Assembly: GCF_000428145.1 (NCBI RefSeq)
Contig: NZ_ATZJ01000016.1
Span: forward strand, 12,294-76,293
Direction of reading: 5' to 3'
From: Chitinilyticum litopenaei DSM 21440
GTDB lineage: Bacteria > Pseudomonadota > Gammaproteobacteria > Burkholderiales > Chitinibacteraceae
Length of the DNA: 64,000 nucleotides
This document shows positions 43,051-50,468 of the stretch, one piece after another. The notes under the pieces were generated by a model, which was not told the origin of the DNA, made no database searches, and saw nothing but the letters and a program-made list of their open reading frames with translations. The position numbers and the translations under genes are program-made. The stretch's first letter is position 1. Each line of letters starts with the position of its first letter.

Positions 43051-46000
43051 ATGCCCTCGCACCCGTCGCTGGCCAGCCTGGAAGGCCTGCTCGACCTCTC
43101 CGACGACGTCCTGCTCGCCGAACTCGACCGCCACTCCGGCGCCGCGCTGGATGGCGCGCTGCACAAGTCCGCAGCCCTGGCAGTCGGGCTGGCGGGTGAA
43201 CTGGCGCAAGCCCGCCAGCGCCAGGGCGGGGTGGACACCCTGCTCGCCGAATTCCCCATCCAGGAACCCAGTGGCCGGGCCTTGCTGGAGCTGAGCGAGG
43301 CCATGCTGCGCATTCCCGATCAGGCCACGGTCGACGCGCTGATCCGCGAAAAACTGCAGCAGGCGCACTGGCACGGCCAGTCGGGCGCGCAGGCCCCCTG
43401 GCTGGTGCGACTGGCCGGCTGGGCCTTGCAGCATGCCAGCAGCTGGTCAATGAGCGGCGTTGGCGAGCAGATCGTCCGCCCGGCACTGAAACTGGCCATC
43501 GAGCAGCTGGGCCGGCAGTTCGTGATTGCCCGCGATATCGAGACCGCCCTGGCGCGCCGCCAGGAGGCGTTTCTGTATTCCTTTGACATGCTGGGCGAGG
43601 CCGCGCTGGGCCACGACGATGCCGAACGCTATTTCGCGGCCTATCTGCACGCCATCCGCGCCGTCGGCCACGCGGCGGACGGCATGGGGCCGCGCCTGGG
43701 GCCGGGCGTATCGATCAAGCTGTCCGCCCTGCATCCACGCTTTCAGCCCTTGCAGCGCGAAACGCTGTTTGCCGAACTGCTGCCGCGGCTCGCAACACTG
43801 GCGCAAGCGGCGCGCGAGGCCGACATCGGCCTGACCATCGACGCCGAAGAAAGCGAGCGCCTGATCATCACGCTGGAACTCTTCGAGCGCCTGGCGCTCT
43901 CGCCCGCGCTGGCCGGCTGGGACGGACTGGGCCTGGCCGTGCAGGCCTACCAGAAACGCGCAGCCGGCGTGATCGACTGGCTGGCGCATCTGGCGCACCG
44001 GCGCGGCAGCAGCCTGATGGTGCGGCTGGTCAAGGGCGCTTACTGGGATACGGAAATCAAGCGCGCCCAGCAACTGGCGTTGCCAGCCTATCCGGTCTTT
44101 ACCCGCAAGCAGTTCACCGACCGCGCCTACCTGCATTGTGCGGCGCGACTTTTCGAGGCTGGCAACTGGCTGTATCCGCAATTCGCCACGCACAATCCGC
44201 ACACGCTGGCCGCCGTGCTGCAGCTGGCTGACCCTGAGGCCGAGTACGAATTCCAGTGCCTGTATGGCATGGGCGAAAGCCTCTACCGTCTGCTGCCCAG
44301 ACACGGCATCAGCGCCAGTTGCCGGGTCTATGCGCCGGTCGGCGAACAGACGACCCTGCTGCCCTATCTGGTGCGCCGCCTGCTGGAAAATGGCGCAAAC
44401 ACCTCTTTCCTGCATCGCCTGCATCTGGCCGAGGCGGCAGAAGATAGTAGCCAGGCGCTGCCGGCGCCCGATGCCATCCATGCGCCGCGCACCAGCCAGC
44501 CGGGGCTGGACCTGAACCGCCCGCTGGCGCTGGCTGCGCTGCTGGACGCCAGCCTGACAGCCGCCGGCCACCACGCCAGCGCCGCTCCCATCCTCGCCAA
44601 TGGCATACCCGAAGGGGATAGGCTGCTAACCGCCGTCAACCCTGCCTTGCCAAGCGATACATTGGGCAGTATTACTCCGGCCAGCCTCCGGGACATCGAG
44701 CAGGCACTCGCTGCGGCCAGCCAGCCCGCCACGCCGCCCTGCAGTGAACAGACCGCGGCCTGGCTGGAGGCCTGCGCCGAGCAGCTGGCGCAGGCACAAG
44801 CGGAACTTGTGCAACTGCTCTTGCGCGAGGCTGGCAAGGCACTGCCCAACGCCTTGTCCGAAGTGCGCGAAGCCTGTGATTTCTGCCGTTACTACGCCAG
44901 TGAAGCGCGGCGCAACTGGCCAGAGGGGCCACTGGCGCCGCTGGGCGTACTGGTGGTGATCAGCCCCTGGAATTTCCCGCTGGCCATCCTCACCGGCCAG
45001 ATCGCCGCGGCGCTGGCCACCGGCAATCGCGTACTGGCCAAGCCCGCCCCGCAAACCGGGCTGATTGCCACTCGGCTGGTCCATCTGCTGCACCAGGCCG
45101 GCGTGCCGCGTACCCATCTGCAACTACTGCCCGGGGATGGCGACACCGGCACGCGGCTGTGCGCCGACGCACGCATCGCCGGCGTGCTCTTCACCGGCTC
45201 GCTGCCGACCGCGCAGGCCATTCGCCGCAGCCTCGCCGCGCGGGATGAGCCGCGCGTGCTGATTGCGGAAACCGGCGGCGTGAATGCGCTGATCGTCGAC
45301 AGCAGCGCCCAGCTCGACCAGGTCGTGCAGCAGGCCATCGAATCGGCTTTCGACAGCGCCGGCCAGCGTTGCTCGGCCTTGCGCGTGCTGCTGGTGCAAA
45401 GTGACATCGCCGAGGCCTTGTGGCAAAAGCTCGCCTGCGCCATGCAGACGCTGCGCCTGGGCGACCCCTGCGACCCCGCTACCGACATCGGCCCGGTCAT
45501 TGACGAGGCGGCCAGGCAGCGCCTGCGGGATGCCTGCACCACGCTGCTCGCTCGCAGCCTGCGGCATGTGCAGCTGCCCCTGCCCGAACTCTGCCTGGCC
45601 GGCCATTTCGTCGCGCCGGCACTGATCGAACTGCCGCCCGAGCAGCTGCCACGAGAAGAAATCTTCGGTCCGCTGCTGTGCTTTGCCGCCTACCCGCGCG
45701 AACGCCTGCCCGACATCCTCGCGCAGCTGGAGCAGGCCGGCTATGGGCTGACGCTGGGCATCGCCAGCCGCCTTGGCGGGCAGATTGACGCGATCATCGC
45801 CCGCAGCCGTATCGGCAATTACTACGTCAATCGCAACCAGATCGGCGCGCTGGTCGACGAGCAACCATTTGGCGGCTGCGGGAAATCCGGTACCGGCCCG
45901 AAGGCTGGCGGACCCTGGCTGCTGTGGCGACTGGTGCAGGACGGCTGCCCGCCAGCCGGCGTGGCCAGCAAGCCGCTGCCGGTAAACCTGCAAAGCCTGA

Positions 46001-46509
46001 TCGATAGTGAATTGCCGCCAGCGGACGCGCTGCGCCTCACCCTCCTGCTGGACAGCTATCCGGCGCTGGACCGCGACGAGGCACTGGCCGATCGCCCCGG
46101 CAGCACCGGCGAGCGCAACCGTTACGGGCACCGGGCGCTGGGCGTGCTCCTGTGCACGGCCGGGGACAGCCGCGAAGCCCTGCATCAGGTGGGGGTGGCG
46201 CTATTGAGCGGTAATCTGCCGCAGCTCAGCGACACGGAAGAACACCGGCGCTGGCAGCTGGCGCTGCCGCTGCTGCAGATTGCCGATACGCCCGGAGCCG
46301 GCGTGCCGGCCGGTGTGCTGGCCACCCCGGCCGACCGGCCAGCCCTTGAGCGCCAGTACGCCGCGACCAGCGACGCCCTGCTGCCGGTCATCAGCAGCGA
46401 CGGCACGGGGCTTTACCCCTGGTATCGCTTGCGCTACGAGTATTGCATCAGCATCAATACCGCCGCGCTGGGCGGCAATGCCGAGCTGCTGGCGCAGGCG
46501 CCGCTGTAG
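43051..46509 (+). CDS. putA: Bifunctional proline dehydrogenase / L-glutamate gamma-semialdehyde dehydrogenase
   Basis: Converts proline to glutamate in two steps; 1152 aa. It lacks the N-terminal ribbon-helix-helix DNA-binding domain of trifunctional PutA. Residues about 130-430 are the FAD-dependent PRODH barrel (GPGVSIKLSALHPRF, TIDAEESERL, VKGAYWDTEIKRAQ, QFATHNPHTLAAV). Residues about 500-970 are the aldehyde dehydrogenase (VVISPWNFPLAILTG, GVLFTGSLPTAQAI, AETGGVNALIVD, catalytic Cys near 773 in DSAGQRCSALRV, GNYYVNRNQIGALV). The remaining ~180 residues form the C-terminal domain of long PutAs. It is a single gene after the LivK-like gene; no putP is nearby. Confidence 0.95.
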   Translation: MPSHPSLASLEGLLDLSDDVLLAELDRHSGAALDGALHKSAALAVGLAGELAQARQRQGGVDTLLAEFPIQEPSGRALLELSEAMLRIPDQATVDALIREKLQQAHWHGQSGAQAPWLVRLAGWALQHASSWSMSGVGEQIVRPALKLAIEQLGRQFVIARDIETALARRQEAFLYSFDMLGEAALGHDDAERYFAAYLHAIRAVGHAADGMGPRLGPGVSIKLSALHPRFQPLQRETLFAELLPRLATLAQAAREADIGLTIDAEESERLIITLELFERLALSPALAGWDGLGLAVQAYQKRAAGVIDWLAHLAHRRGSSLMVRLVKGAYWDTEIKRAQQLALPAYPVFTRKQFTDRAYLHCAARLFEAGNWLYPQFATHNPHTLAAVLQLADPEAEYEFQCLYGMGESLYRLLPRHGISASCRVYAPVGEQTTLLPYLVRRLLENGANTSFLHRLHLAEAAEDSSQALPAPDAIHAPRTSQPGLDLNRPLALAALLDASLTAAGHHASAAPILANGIPEGDRLLTAVNPALPSDTLGSITPASLRDIEQALAAASQPATPPCSEQTAAWLEACAEQLAQAQAELVQLLLREAGKALPNALSEVREACDFCRYYASEARRNWPEGPLAPLGVLVVISPWNFPLAILTGQIAAALATGNRVLAKPAPQTGLIATRLVHLLHQAGVPRTHLQLLPGDGDTGTRLCADARIAGVLFTGSLPTAQAIRRSLAARDEPRVLIAETGGVNALIVDSSAQLDQVVQQAIESAFDSAGQRCSALRVLLVQSDIAEALWQKLACAMQTLRLGDPCDPATDIGPVIDEAARQRLRDACTTLLARSLRHVQLPLPELCLAGHFVAPALIELPPEQLPREEIFGPLLCFAAYPRERLPDILAQLEQAGYGLTLGIASRLGGQIDAIIARSRIGNYYVNRNQIGALVDEQPFGGCGKSGTGPKAGGPWLLWRLVQDGCPPAGVASKPLPVNLQSLIDSELPPADALRLTLLLDSYPALDRDEALADRPGSTGERNRYGHRALGVLLCTAGDSREALHQVGVALLSGNLPQLSDTEEHRRWQLALPLLQIADTPGAGVPAGVLATPADRPALERQYAATSDALLPVISSDGTGLYPWYRLRYEYCISINTAALGGNAELLAQAPL

Positions 46510-46535
46510 CTAACCGCAACATGCGATACTACCAA

Positions 46536-46584
46536 GGGTACCAACCTGCAGCCCTTTCTCTTAAATGGCTGCAGAGCAATACCC
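46536..46584. repeat. 49-bp palindromic repeat, copy 10
   Basis: GGGTACCAACCTGCAGCC on the left and GGCTGCAGAGCAATACCC on the right; 49 bp. The inner CTGCAG words are intact. It lies between the convergent putA and msrB genes. Confidence 0.85.
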
Positions 46585-46613
46585 AACCAACCATGCGGCC
46601 TTGCGGCAGAGAC

Positions 46614-47009
46614 TCAGGCTTCCGGCGTAAAAGTCAGCGCGACCGAATTGATGCAGTAGCGCTCGCCGGTCGGTTCCGGCCCATCGGGGAAAACGTGGCC
46701 GAGATGGGCGTCGCAGGCCGCGCAACGCACTTCGACGCGGACCATGCCGTGGCTGTAATCCATGATGCGGCGAATGCGTCCCTCGCCTTCTTCCGCCCAG
46801 AAACTCGGCCAGCCACAGCCGGCATCGAATTTGGTGTCCGAGCTGAACAGCAGGGCCGCACAGCAGACGCAGTGGTAATGCCCGCTGGCCGTTTCGCGAT
46901 ACAGCGCACCGGAAAATGGCGGTTCGGTGCCAGCCTCGCGGGTGACGCGGTAGGCTTCCGGGCTCAGTTGGGCGCGCCATTCGGCGGCAGTCTTGCTGAT
47001 GGTGCTCAT
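46614..47009 (-). CDS. msrB: Peptide-methionine (R)-S-oxide reductase
   Basis: Repairs R-methionine sulfoxide in proteins using thioredoxin; 131 aa from the ATG at 47009. It has zinc-binding C-x2-C pairs (HCVCCAALLF and RCAACDAHLGHVF) and the catalytic Cys in RYCINSVAL. The ATG overlaps the stop codon of the upstream hydrolase by 4 bp (ATGA), so the two are translationally coupled. The longer frame to 47102 lies inside that hydrolase gene. Confidence 0.95.
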   Translation of the reverse strand: MSTISKTAAEWRAQLSPEAYRVTREAGTEPPFSGALYRETASGHYHCVCCAALLFSSDTKFDAGCGWPSFWAEEGEGRIRRIMDYSHGMVRVEVRCAACDAHLGHVFPDGPEPTGERYCINSVALTFTPEA

Positions 47010-47842
47010 CGCTCCTGCTCCTTGTTGTTCCCCCTGGCGACGGGCAGCGCCTGCAGCCAGTCCAGCAGCTGGCGCATGACCTCGGGAAAATGCGTGTTGC
47101 ACATCAGTGCATGACCGGCTTCGGGAATCATCACCGGCCGCGTGCCCCAGGCCTGGGCAGTCAGCCAGATGTCGGAAAAGGGCAAAATGCGGTCACTGCC
47201 CGCGCCCATCACCAGCACCGGACAGTCATGCACGCGCGGCAGCAGCCGCCAGGGTTGCGGCATCCACAATTGCGACAGGGCCTGGATGGATTCCGGCTGC
47301 ACACGGCTGGCGAATTCGCCCAGATGCGCCTCGTCGGTGTCCGGCGCAAACAGCAACTCGCGCACGAAGCGCAGGTCCGGCTCCGGCATGGCGCCAGCGG
47401 CAAAGCGTTGCAATTCCATCAGCAAGCCCGGATAGCAGGTGCCCATATAGGTCAGCGAACCGGCGAGGCCATAGGGCGGCACGCTGGCCAGCAGCGCCAG
47501 CCCCGGCACCGGCATGCGCTCGGCAATCCGCTGCAGCAGATAGCCGCCCAGCGAATGCCCCACCAGAATGGGCACCCGGCCGATGCGCTCCAGCGCCCAG
47601 TCGATGTCCTGCAGGTAGTCGCACAGGGTGAACTGGTGCAACTGCTCGCGACCGGGGCTGGCGCCGTGGCCCGAGAGGCTGAGTGCAAAGCTTTCCCAGC
47701 CAGCTGCGGCGAGCGCGGCCTGCGTGGCTTCCCAGCACCAGGCTGCGGCAAACGCGCCATGCACGAGCAGCACCGGCGGACGCACTGCCCCCGCCGTTCC
47801 GGCCGCTGCGGGCACATGCACAAGTTCCAGCGCGTCGCTCAT
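47006..47842 (-). CDS. Alpha/beta-fold hydrolase
   Basis: 278 aa, no signal peptide. It has the standard alpha/beta hydrolase landmarks: oxyanion segment LLVHGAFAAAWCWE, nucleophile elbow GHSLGG (Ser), a later Asp in GAGSDRILPF and the catalytic His in EAGHALMCN. The substrate is unknown; lipases, esterases and haloperoxidase-like enzymes share this pattern. It is coupled to msrB, which may mean co-expression under oxidative stress (inference). Confidence 0.88.
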   Translation of the reverse strand: MSDALELVHVPAAAGTAGAVRPPVLLVHGAFAAAWCWEATQAALAAAGWESFALSLSGHGASPGREQLHQFTLCDYLQDIDWALERIGRVPILVGHSLGGYLLQRIAERMPVPGLALLASVPPYGLAGSLTYMGTCYPGLLMELQRFAAGAMPEPDLRFVRELLFAPDTDEAHLGEFASRVQPESIQALSQLWMPQPWRLLPRVHDCPVLVMGAGSDRILPFSDIWLTAQAWGTRPVMIPEAGHALMCNTHFPEVMRQLLDWLQALPVARGNNKEQER

Positions 47843-47913
47843 TCCCGGCTCACTTTTTCATTAGAGACTGCTACTATCGGATATGACTGAAGGTTGACGC
47901 AAGGATCACGGCC

Positions 47914-48243
47914 ATGCCCTATGTACGCCGCAACAGCGACGGCGAAATCACCGCCCTCTTTCGCGACCCCGAGCCGGGCGCCGAGGAATTCCTGCCGCTG
48001 CACAGCCCGGAGATCGCCGGTTTCGCCGGCAGCCAGCCGGATACCGAGCTGTTTCAGGGCCTGGACATCGAGCTGATCCGCGTGCTGGAAGACCTGATCG
48101 ACGTAATGATCCACAAGAACCTGCTGCGCCTGACCGACCTGCCATTGCCCGCCCAGCAGAAGCTGCTGTCGCGCAAACGCCTGCGCGAATCGCTGTCCAA
48201 CCAGATCAATTTCAGCATCGGCCCGGATGACGGCCTGATCTGA
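47914..48243 (+). CDS. Conserved small protein of unknown function
   Basis: 109 aa. It resembles a short conserved protein seen widely in betaproteobacteria (pattern MPYVRRNSDGEITALF..., then DIELIRVLEDLIDVMIHKNLLRLTDLPLPAQQKLLSRKRLRESL). Some databases carry it under a misleading 'tryptophan synthase beta-like' name. It is a helical, soluble, charged protein without a known role. It diverges from the msrB-hydrolase pair. Confidence 0.75.
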   Translation: MPYVRRNSDGEITALFRDPEPGAEEFLPLHSPEIAGFAGSQPDTELFQGLDIELIRVLEDLIDVMIHKNLLRLTDLPLPAQQKLLSRKRLRESLSNQINFSIGPDDGLI

Positions 48244-48422
48244 GGCGCCGGCAAGCGACGGGGCTGCGCAACAAGCAATCACGCAGCAACAGCGCCTGGC
48301 GTGAATAATGCCAGCCCCCCCATTTGCCCGCCACCGGCCAACTCGCCGATAATGCCGCGCGCTGCCTCTTGCGGGTTTCCGGCAGCAGCGTCCCACGAGC
48401 CCGAAACACACCGGAGCTCGCC

Positions 48423-49010
48423 ATGGCCACAGGCTGGATTGTCCTTTCCCTTGCCGTATTCACCGAAATTGTCTGGGCGCTGTCACTCAAGCTGATCCAG
48501 CTGCATCCCAAACCCTGGCTGATCCTGGGCTCTGTTGAGGTTTGATTAGTTTTTACGCAGCCCAGCCAGCTTGCCGGGGCGCGAAGCCAAGCGCAAGTCA
48601 ATACGGGTATTGACGAGCATTGGCGACAAAGCATCCGGCCAGAATGGCGGGGCTGCCCTGCGGGCGATGGGCTCTTTTGCCCCATTACGGCGTTATTTGC
48701 CACTGACAGTACCCGTACTGTGGCGTGGCAAATGCCTGGTACTGGGGCAAAATAGCCCATCGCGTAAAAATTAATCAAACCTCAACAGAGCCTAGGTTCG
48801 GTGCTGCTGTCGTTTCTGAACATGGGCCTCTTGTCCTGGGCCATGCGCGACATTCCCGCCGGCACCGCCTATGCAATCTGGACCGGACTGGGCGCCATCG
48901 GCGTCACCCTGGGCGGCATCATCTGGTTTGGCGACCCGCTGGGCGCCAGCCGCATCGCTTGCCTCGCGCTGATCGTATTGGGCGTGGCCGGCCTGAAACT
49001 GAGCAGCTGA
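48423..49010 (+). pseudogene. SugE/Gdx-like SMR guanidinium exporter, interrupted by a MITE
   Basis: The 5' part (48423-48528; MATGWIVLSLAVFTEIVWALSLKL...) and the 3' part (48796-49010; SVLLSFLNMGLLSWAM..., GTAYAIWTGLGAIGVTLG, ending LGVAGLKLSS) together match a complete ~105-aa four-helix SMR protein of the SugE/Gdx branch, including the GTAYA-WTG-GA-G signature. Removing the 263-bp element plus one target copy restores a perfect frame (LILG-SVLL). As it stands the first half stops inside the element (TGA at 48543-48545). GGAG precedes the ATG. No guanidine riboswitch was recognised upstream. The gene is presumed inactive unless the element excises. Confidence 0.9.
48529..48791. mobile_element. 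MITE copy B (263 bp) inside the SMR gene
   Basis: Terminal inverted repeats of about 30 bp with one mismatch, beginning GCTCTGTTGAGGTTTGATTA. It is flanked by CTGG (48525-48528) and CTAG (48792-48795), consistent with a 4-bp CTAG target in which one copy has mutated. The right half is a near-perfect snap-back: GCGATGGGCTCTTTTGCCCC (48664-48683) pairs with 48744-48763, and ATTTGCCAC (48695-48703) with GTGGCAAAT (48725-48733). It encodes no protein and is shared with copy A at 13964-14243. Confidence 0.88.
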
Positions 49011-49025
49011 ACTGCATACCCGTCA

Positions 49026-49074
49026 CCTCATAGAACTGCAGCCCTTATATGAAAAGGGCTGCAACTCCATACCC
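49026..49074. repeat. 49-bp palindromic repeat, copy 11
   Basis: CCTCATAGAACTGCAGCC on the left and GGGCTGCAACTCCATACCC on the right; 49 bp. As at copy 8, an extra GCATACCC lies just before it. It lies between the broken SMR gene and the convergent amidotransferase. Confidence 0.8.
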
Positions 49075-49114
49075 AAAGCTCACCTGCACAACGCCGCATC
49101 TGCCGTCAGGGCAC

Positions 49115-49897
49115 TCAGCCCCGCGCCAGCGCGCGGCCCCAGCCCTCACCGCCATGCGGCCGCCCGGCCGGCGGAGCCGGTAGCAGCGCTGCGCCCTCGA
49201 CATTGCGCAGCCACTGGCGATACACCTGCCCGGCCAGCACATGCAGGCGCGCCACCCGCGCATCCAGATCATGCAGGATCGCCGCCTCGCCCTGCACCGA
49301 GGGCAGATGCTGCCACTGGTGCAGCGCAGCGCGATCCTCCGCGCACCAGGCGCGCACGCTGGCGACAGTGACTTCCAGATGCGACTGCAGACCCAGGTGC
49401 GGCCCAAGGGCAAAGCCCTTGTTGATGCAGTAACTGCCAAACAGGATGCGCTGTGCACCGCGCGGAATGCCGAAGGTGTCGAAATGCCAGTGGAACATCT
49501 CCAGCTCGCGCCGCTCGCCCAGCCAGTGGCGAGCCTGCGGCAACACGGTGGTCAGCACCCTGCCCCAGCCGATCTGCGGCACGCTGTTGCGCCTGACTTT
49601 GGCGCCCAGCGCGCGCGCCAGCATCTGCCCGCCGAAGCAGTGGCCGAGAATCGGTCGGCCCAGCCGCAGCGCGTCAGCCAGCAGCGCGTCTTCGCGCCTG
49701 AGCCAGGCATGGCCGTCGTTGGCACTGGCGTTCGAGCCCAGCACGATGACCGCGCTGAACTCGCCGGCCTGGCGCGGCGGCGTGTCGCCGGCATCGATGG
49801 CGAACAGACGGTGGGGAACGGCGAGGCTTTCCAGAAAGGTCTGGATAAAGCCCGGGCCTTGTGTGGCCTCATGGCGGCAGATGGCGATCGGTTTCAT
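49115..49897 (-). CDS. Class I glutamine amidotransferase-like protein
   Basis: 260 aa from the ATG (MKPIAICRHEATQGPG); a TTG 16 codons upstream is an alternative with no family support. The nucleophile elbow is GHCFGGQMLARALG with Cys; the downstream His is in MFHWHFDTF with the expected Glu after it. The segment VIVLGSNASANDGHAWL precedes the active site. Such stand-alone GATase-1 proteins (GuaA-like or gamma-glutamyl-cleaving) act on unknown substrates. It is monocistronic, divergent from kdp. Confidence 0.85.
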   Translation of the reverse strand: MKPIAICRHEATQGPGFIQTFLESLAVPHRLFAIDAGDTPPRQAGEFSAVIVLGSNASANDGHAWLRREDALLADALRLGRPILGHCFGGQMLARALGAKVRRNSVPQIGWGRVLTTVLPQARHWLGERRELEMFHWHFDTFGIPRGAQRILFGSYCINKGFALGPHLGLQSHLEVTVASVRAWCAEDRAALHQWQHLPSVQGEAAILHDLDARVARLHVLAGQVYRQWLRNVEGAALLPAPPAGRPHGGEGWGRALARG

Positions 49898-50182
49898 GGC
49901 GTGGTCCGCGTTGTTGCGAGCACTGCAGCCTGGGCAATCCACCAAAAAATCGGTGCAAAAAAGCCGAGCATCGGCATGAAAAAGGCATAAAGGCGAGCAT
50001 CGCCAAGCCTATCCGCAATACGCGCACTGGCGCCATGTGCGGCATGCCGGCCCGGGGCCCGAGCATCGCCATGCAGCAAGGGGATGGCGCCCCGCTTGCC
50101 AGCCAGCCTGCCACTTGCTTAACGCCCCGCGCATTGTGCGCCACGGCATTTATCGTGAAAGCCGGCGTGCCGAAATGGCGGC

Positions 50183-50204
50183 ATTTTTATGCTTTCTTTA
50201 TGCC
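50183..50204 (+). promoter_or_regulatory. Candidate KdpE-binding site upstream of the kdp operon
   Basis: T-rich tract TTTTTATGCTTTCTTTATG (50184-50202), very close to the E. coli kdp operator as I recall it (TTTTTATACTTTTTTTACA). It lies about 80-100 bp upstream of the first small ORF. A possible -35 TTGCAC (50219-50224) follows at the right distance, but the -10 is ambiguous (around 50241-50250). The gap 49898-50284 holds nothing else I recognise. Confidence 0.6.
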
Positions 50205-50284
50205 GCACTGCACGATCTTTGCACCGGTTTTAGCCACCAATTCTTACAGTTCAGCATGTGGGCATTGCCCCGTGGAGAACCGAA

Positions 50285-50380
50285 ATGGACCTGATATTCC
50301 TGAGTTTGCTGGCTGGACAAACGCTGCTGCTGCTGGGGCTGATCGCCCTGTGCGAGCGCAATGGAGGCAAGAAGACATGA
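50285..50380 (+). CDS. Small membrane peptide upstream of kdpF (31 aa)
   Basis: 31 aa: a single hydrophobic helix (LIFLSLLAGQTLLLLGLIAL) followed by CERNGGKKT. It has a clear ribosome site (GGAG, 7 nt before the ATG at 50285), and its stop codon overlaps the kdpF start (ATGA). It is too short for routine gene calling. Position and coupling suggest a product of the kdp operon, perhaps a KdpF-like stabiliser or a translational leader for kdpF. Confidence 0.65.
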   Translation: MDLIFLSLLAGQTLLLLGLIALCERNGGKKT

Positions 50381-50466
50381 ACCTGATCGACATCATCGCC
50401 GCCGCGCTGCTTGCGGGGCTGCTGGCCTATCTGTTTTACGCGCTGTTCAAACCGGAGCAATTCTGA
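50377..50466 (+). CDS. kdpF: Potassium-transporting ATPase subunit KdpF
   Basis: 29 aa, one transmembrane helix (DIIAAALLAGLLAYLFYALF) ending KPEQF, the typical KdpF pattern. It stabilises the KdpFABC complex in the inner membrane. GGAGG lies 9 nt upstream, inside the preceding small ORF. kdpA follows 2 nt after the stop. Confidence 0.88.
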   Translation: MNLIDIIAAALLAGLLAYLFYALFKPEQF

Positions 50467-50468
50467 TC

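Noticed and set aside
44605..44665. Words resembling the 49-bp repeat inside putA (GGGGATAGGCTGC...GATACAT)
   Set aside because: The match is weak, lacks the ATACCC end and lies in coding sequence at a normal inter-domain linker of PutA.
48244..48422. Possible guanidine riboswitch upstream of the SugE/Gdx-like gene
   Set aside because: I looked for paired ACGR-loop hairpins and for the longer ykkC fold and saw neither convincingly.
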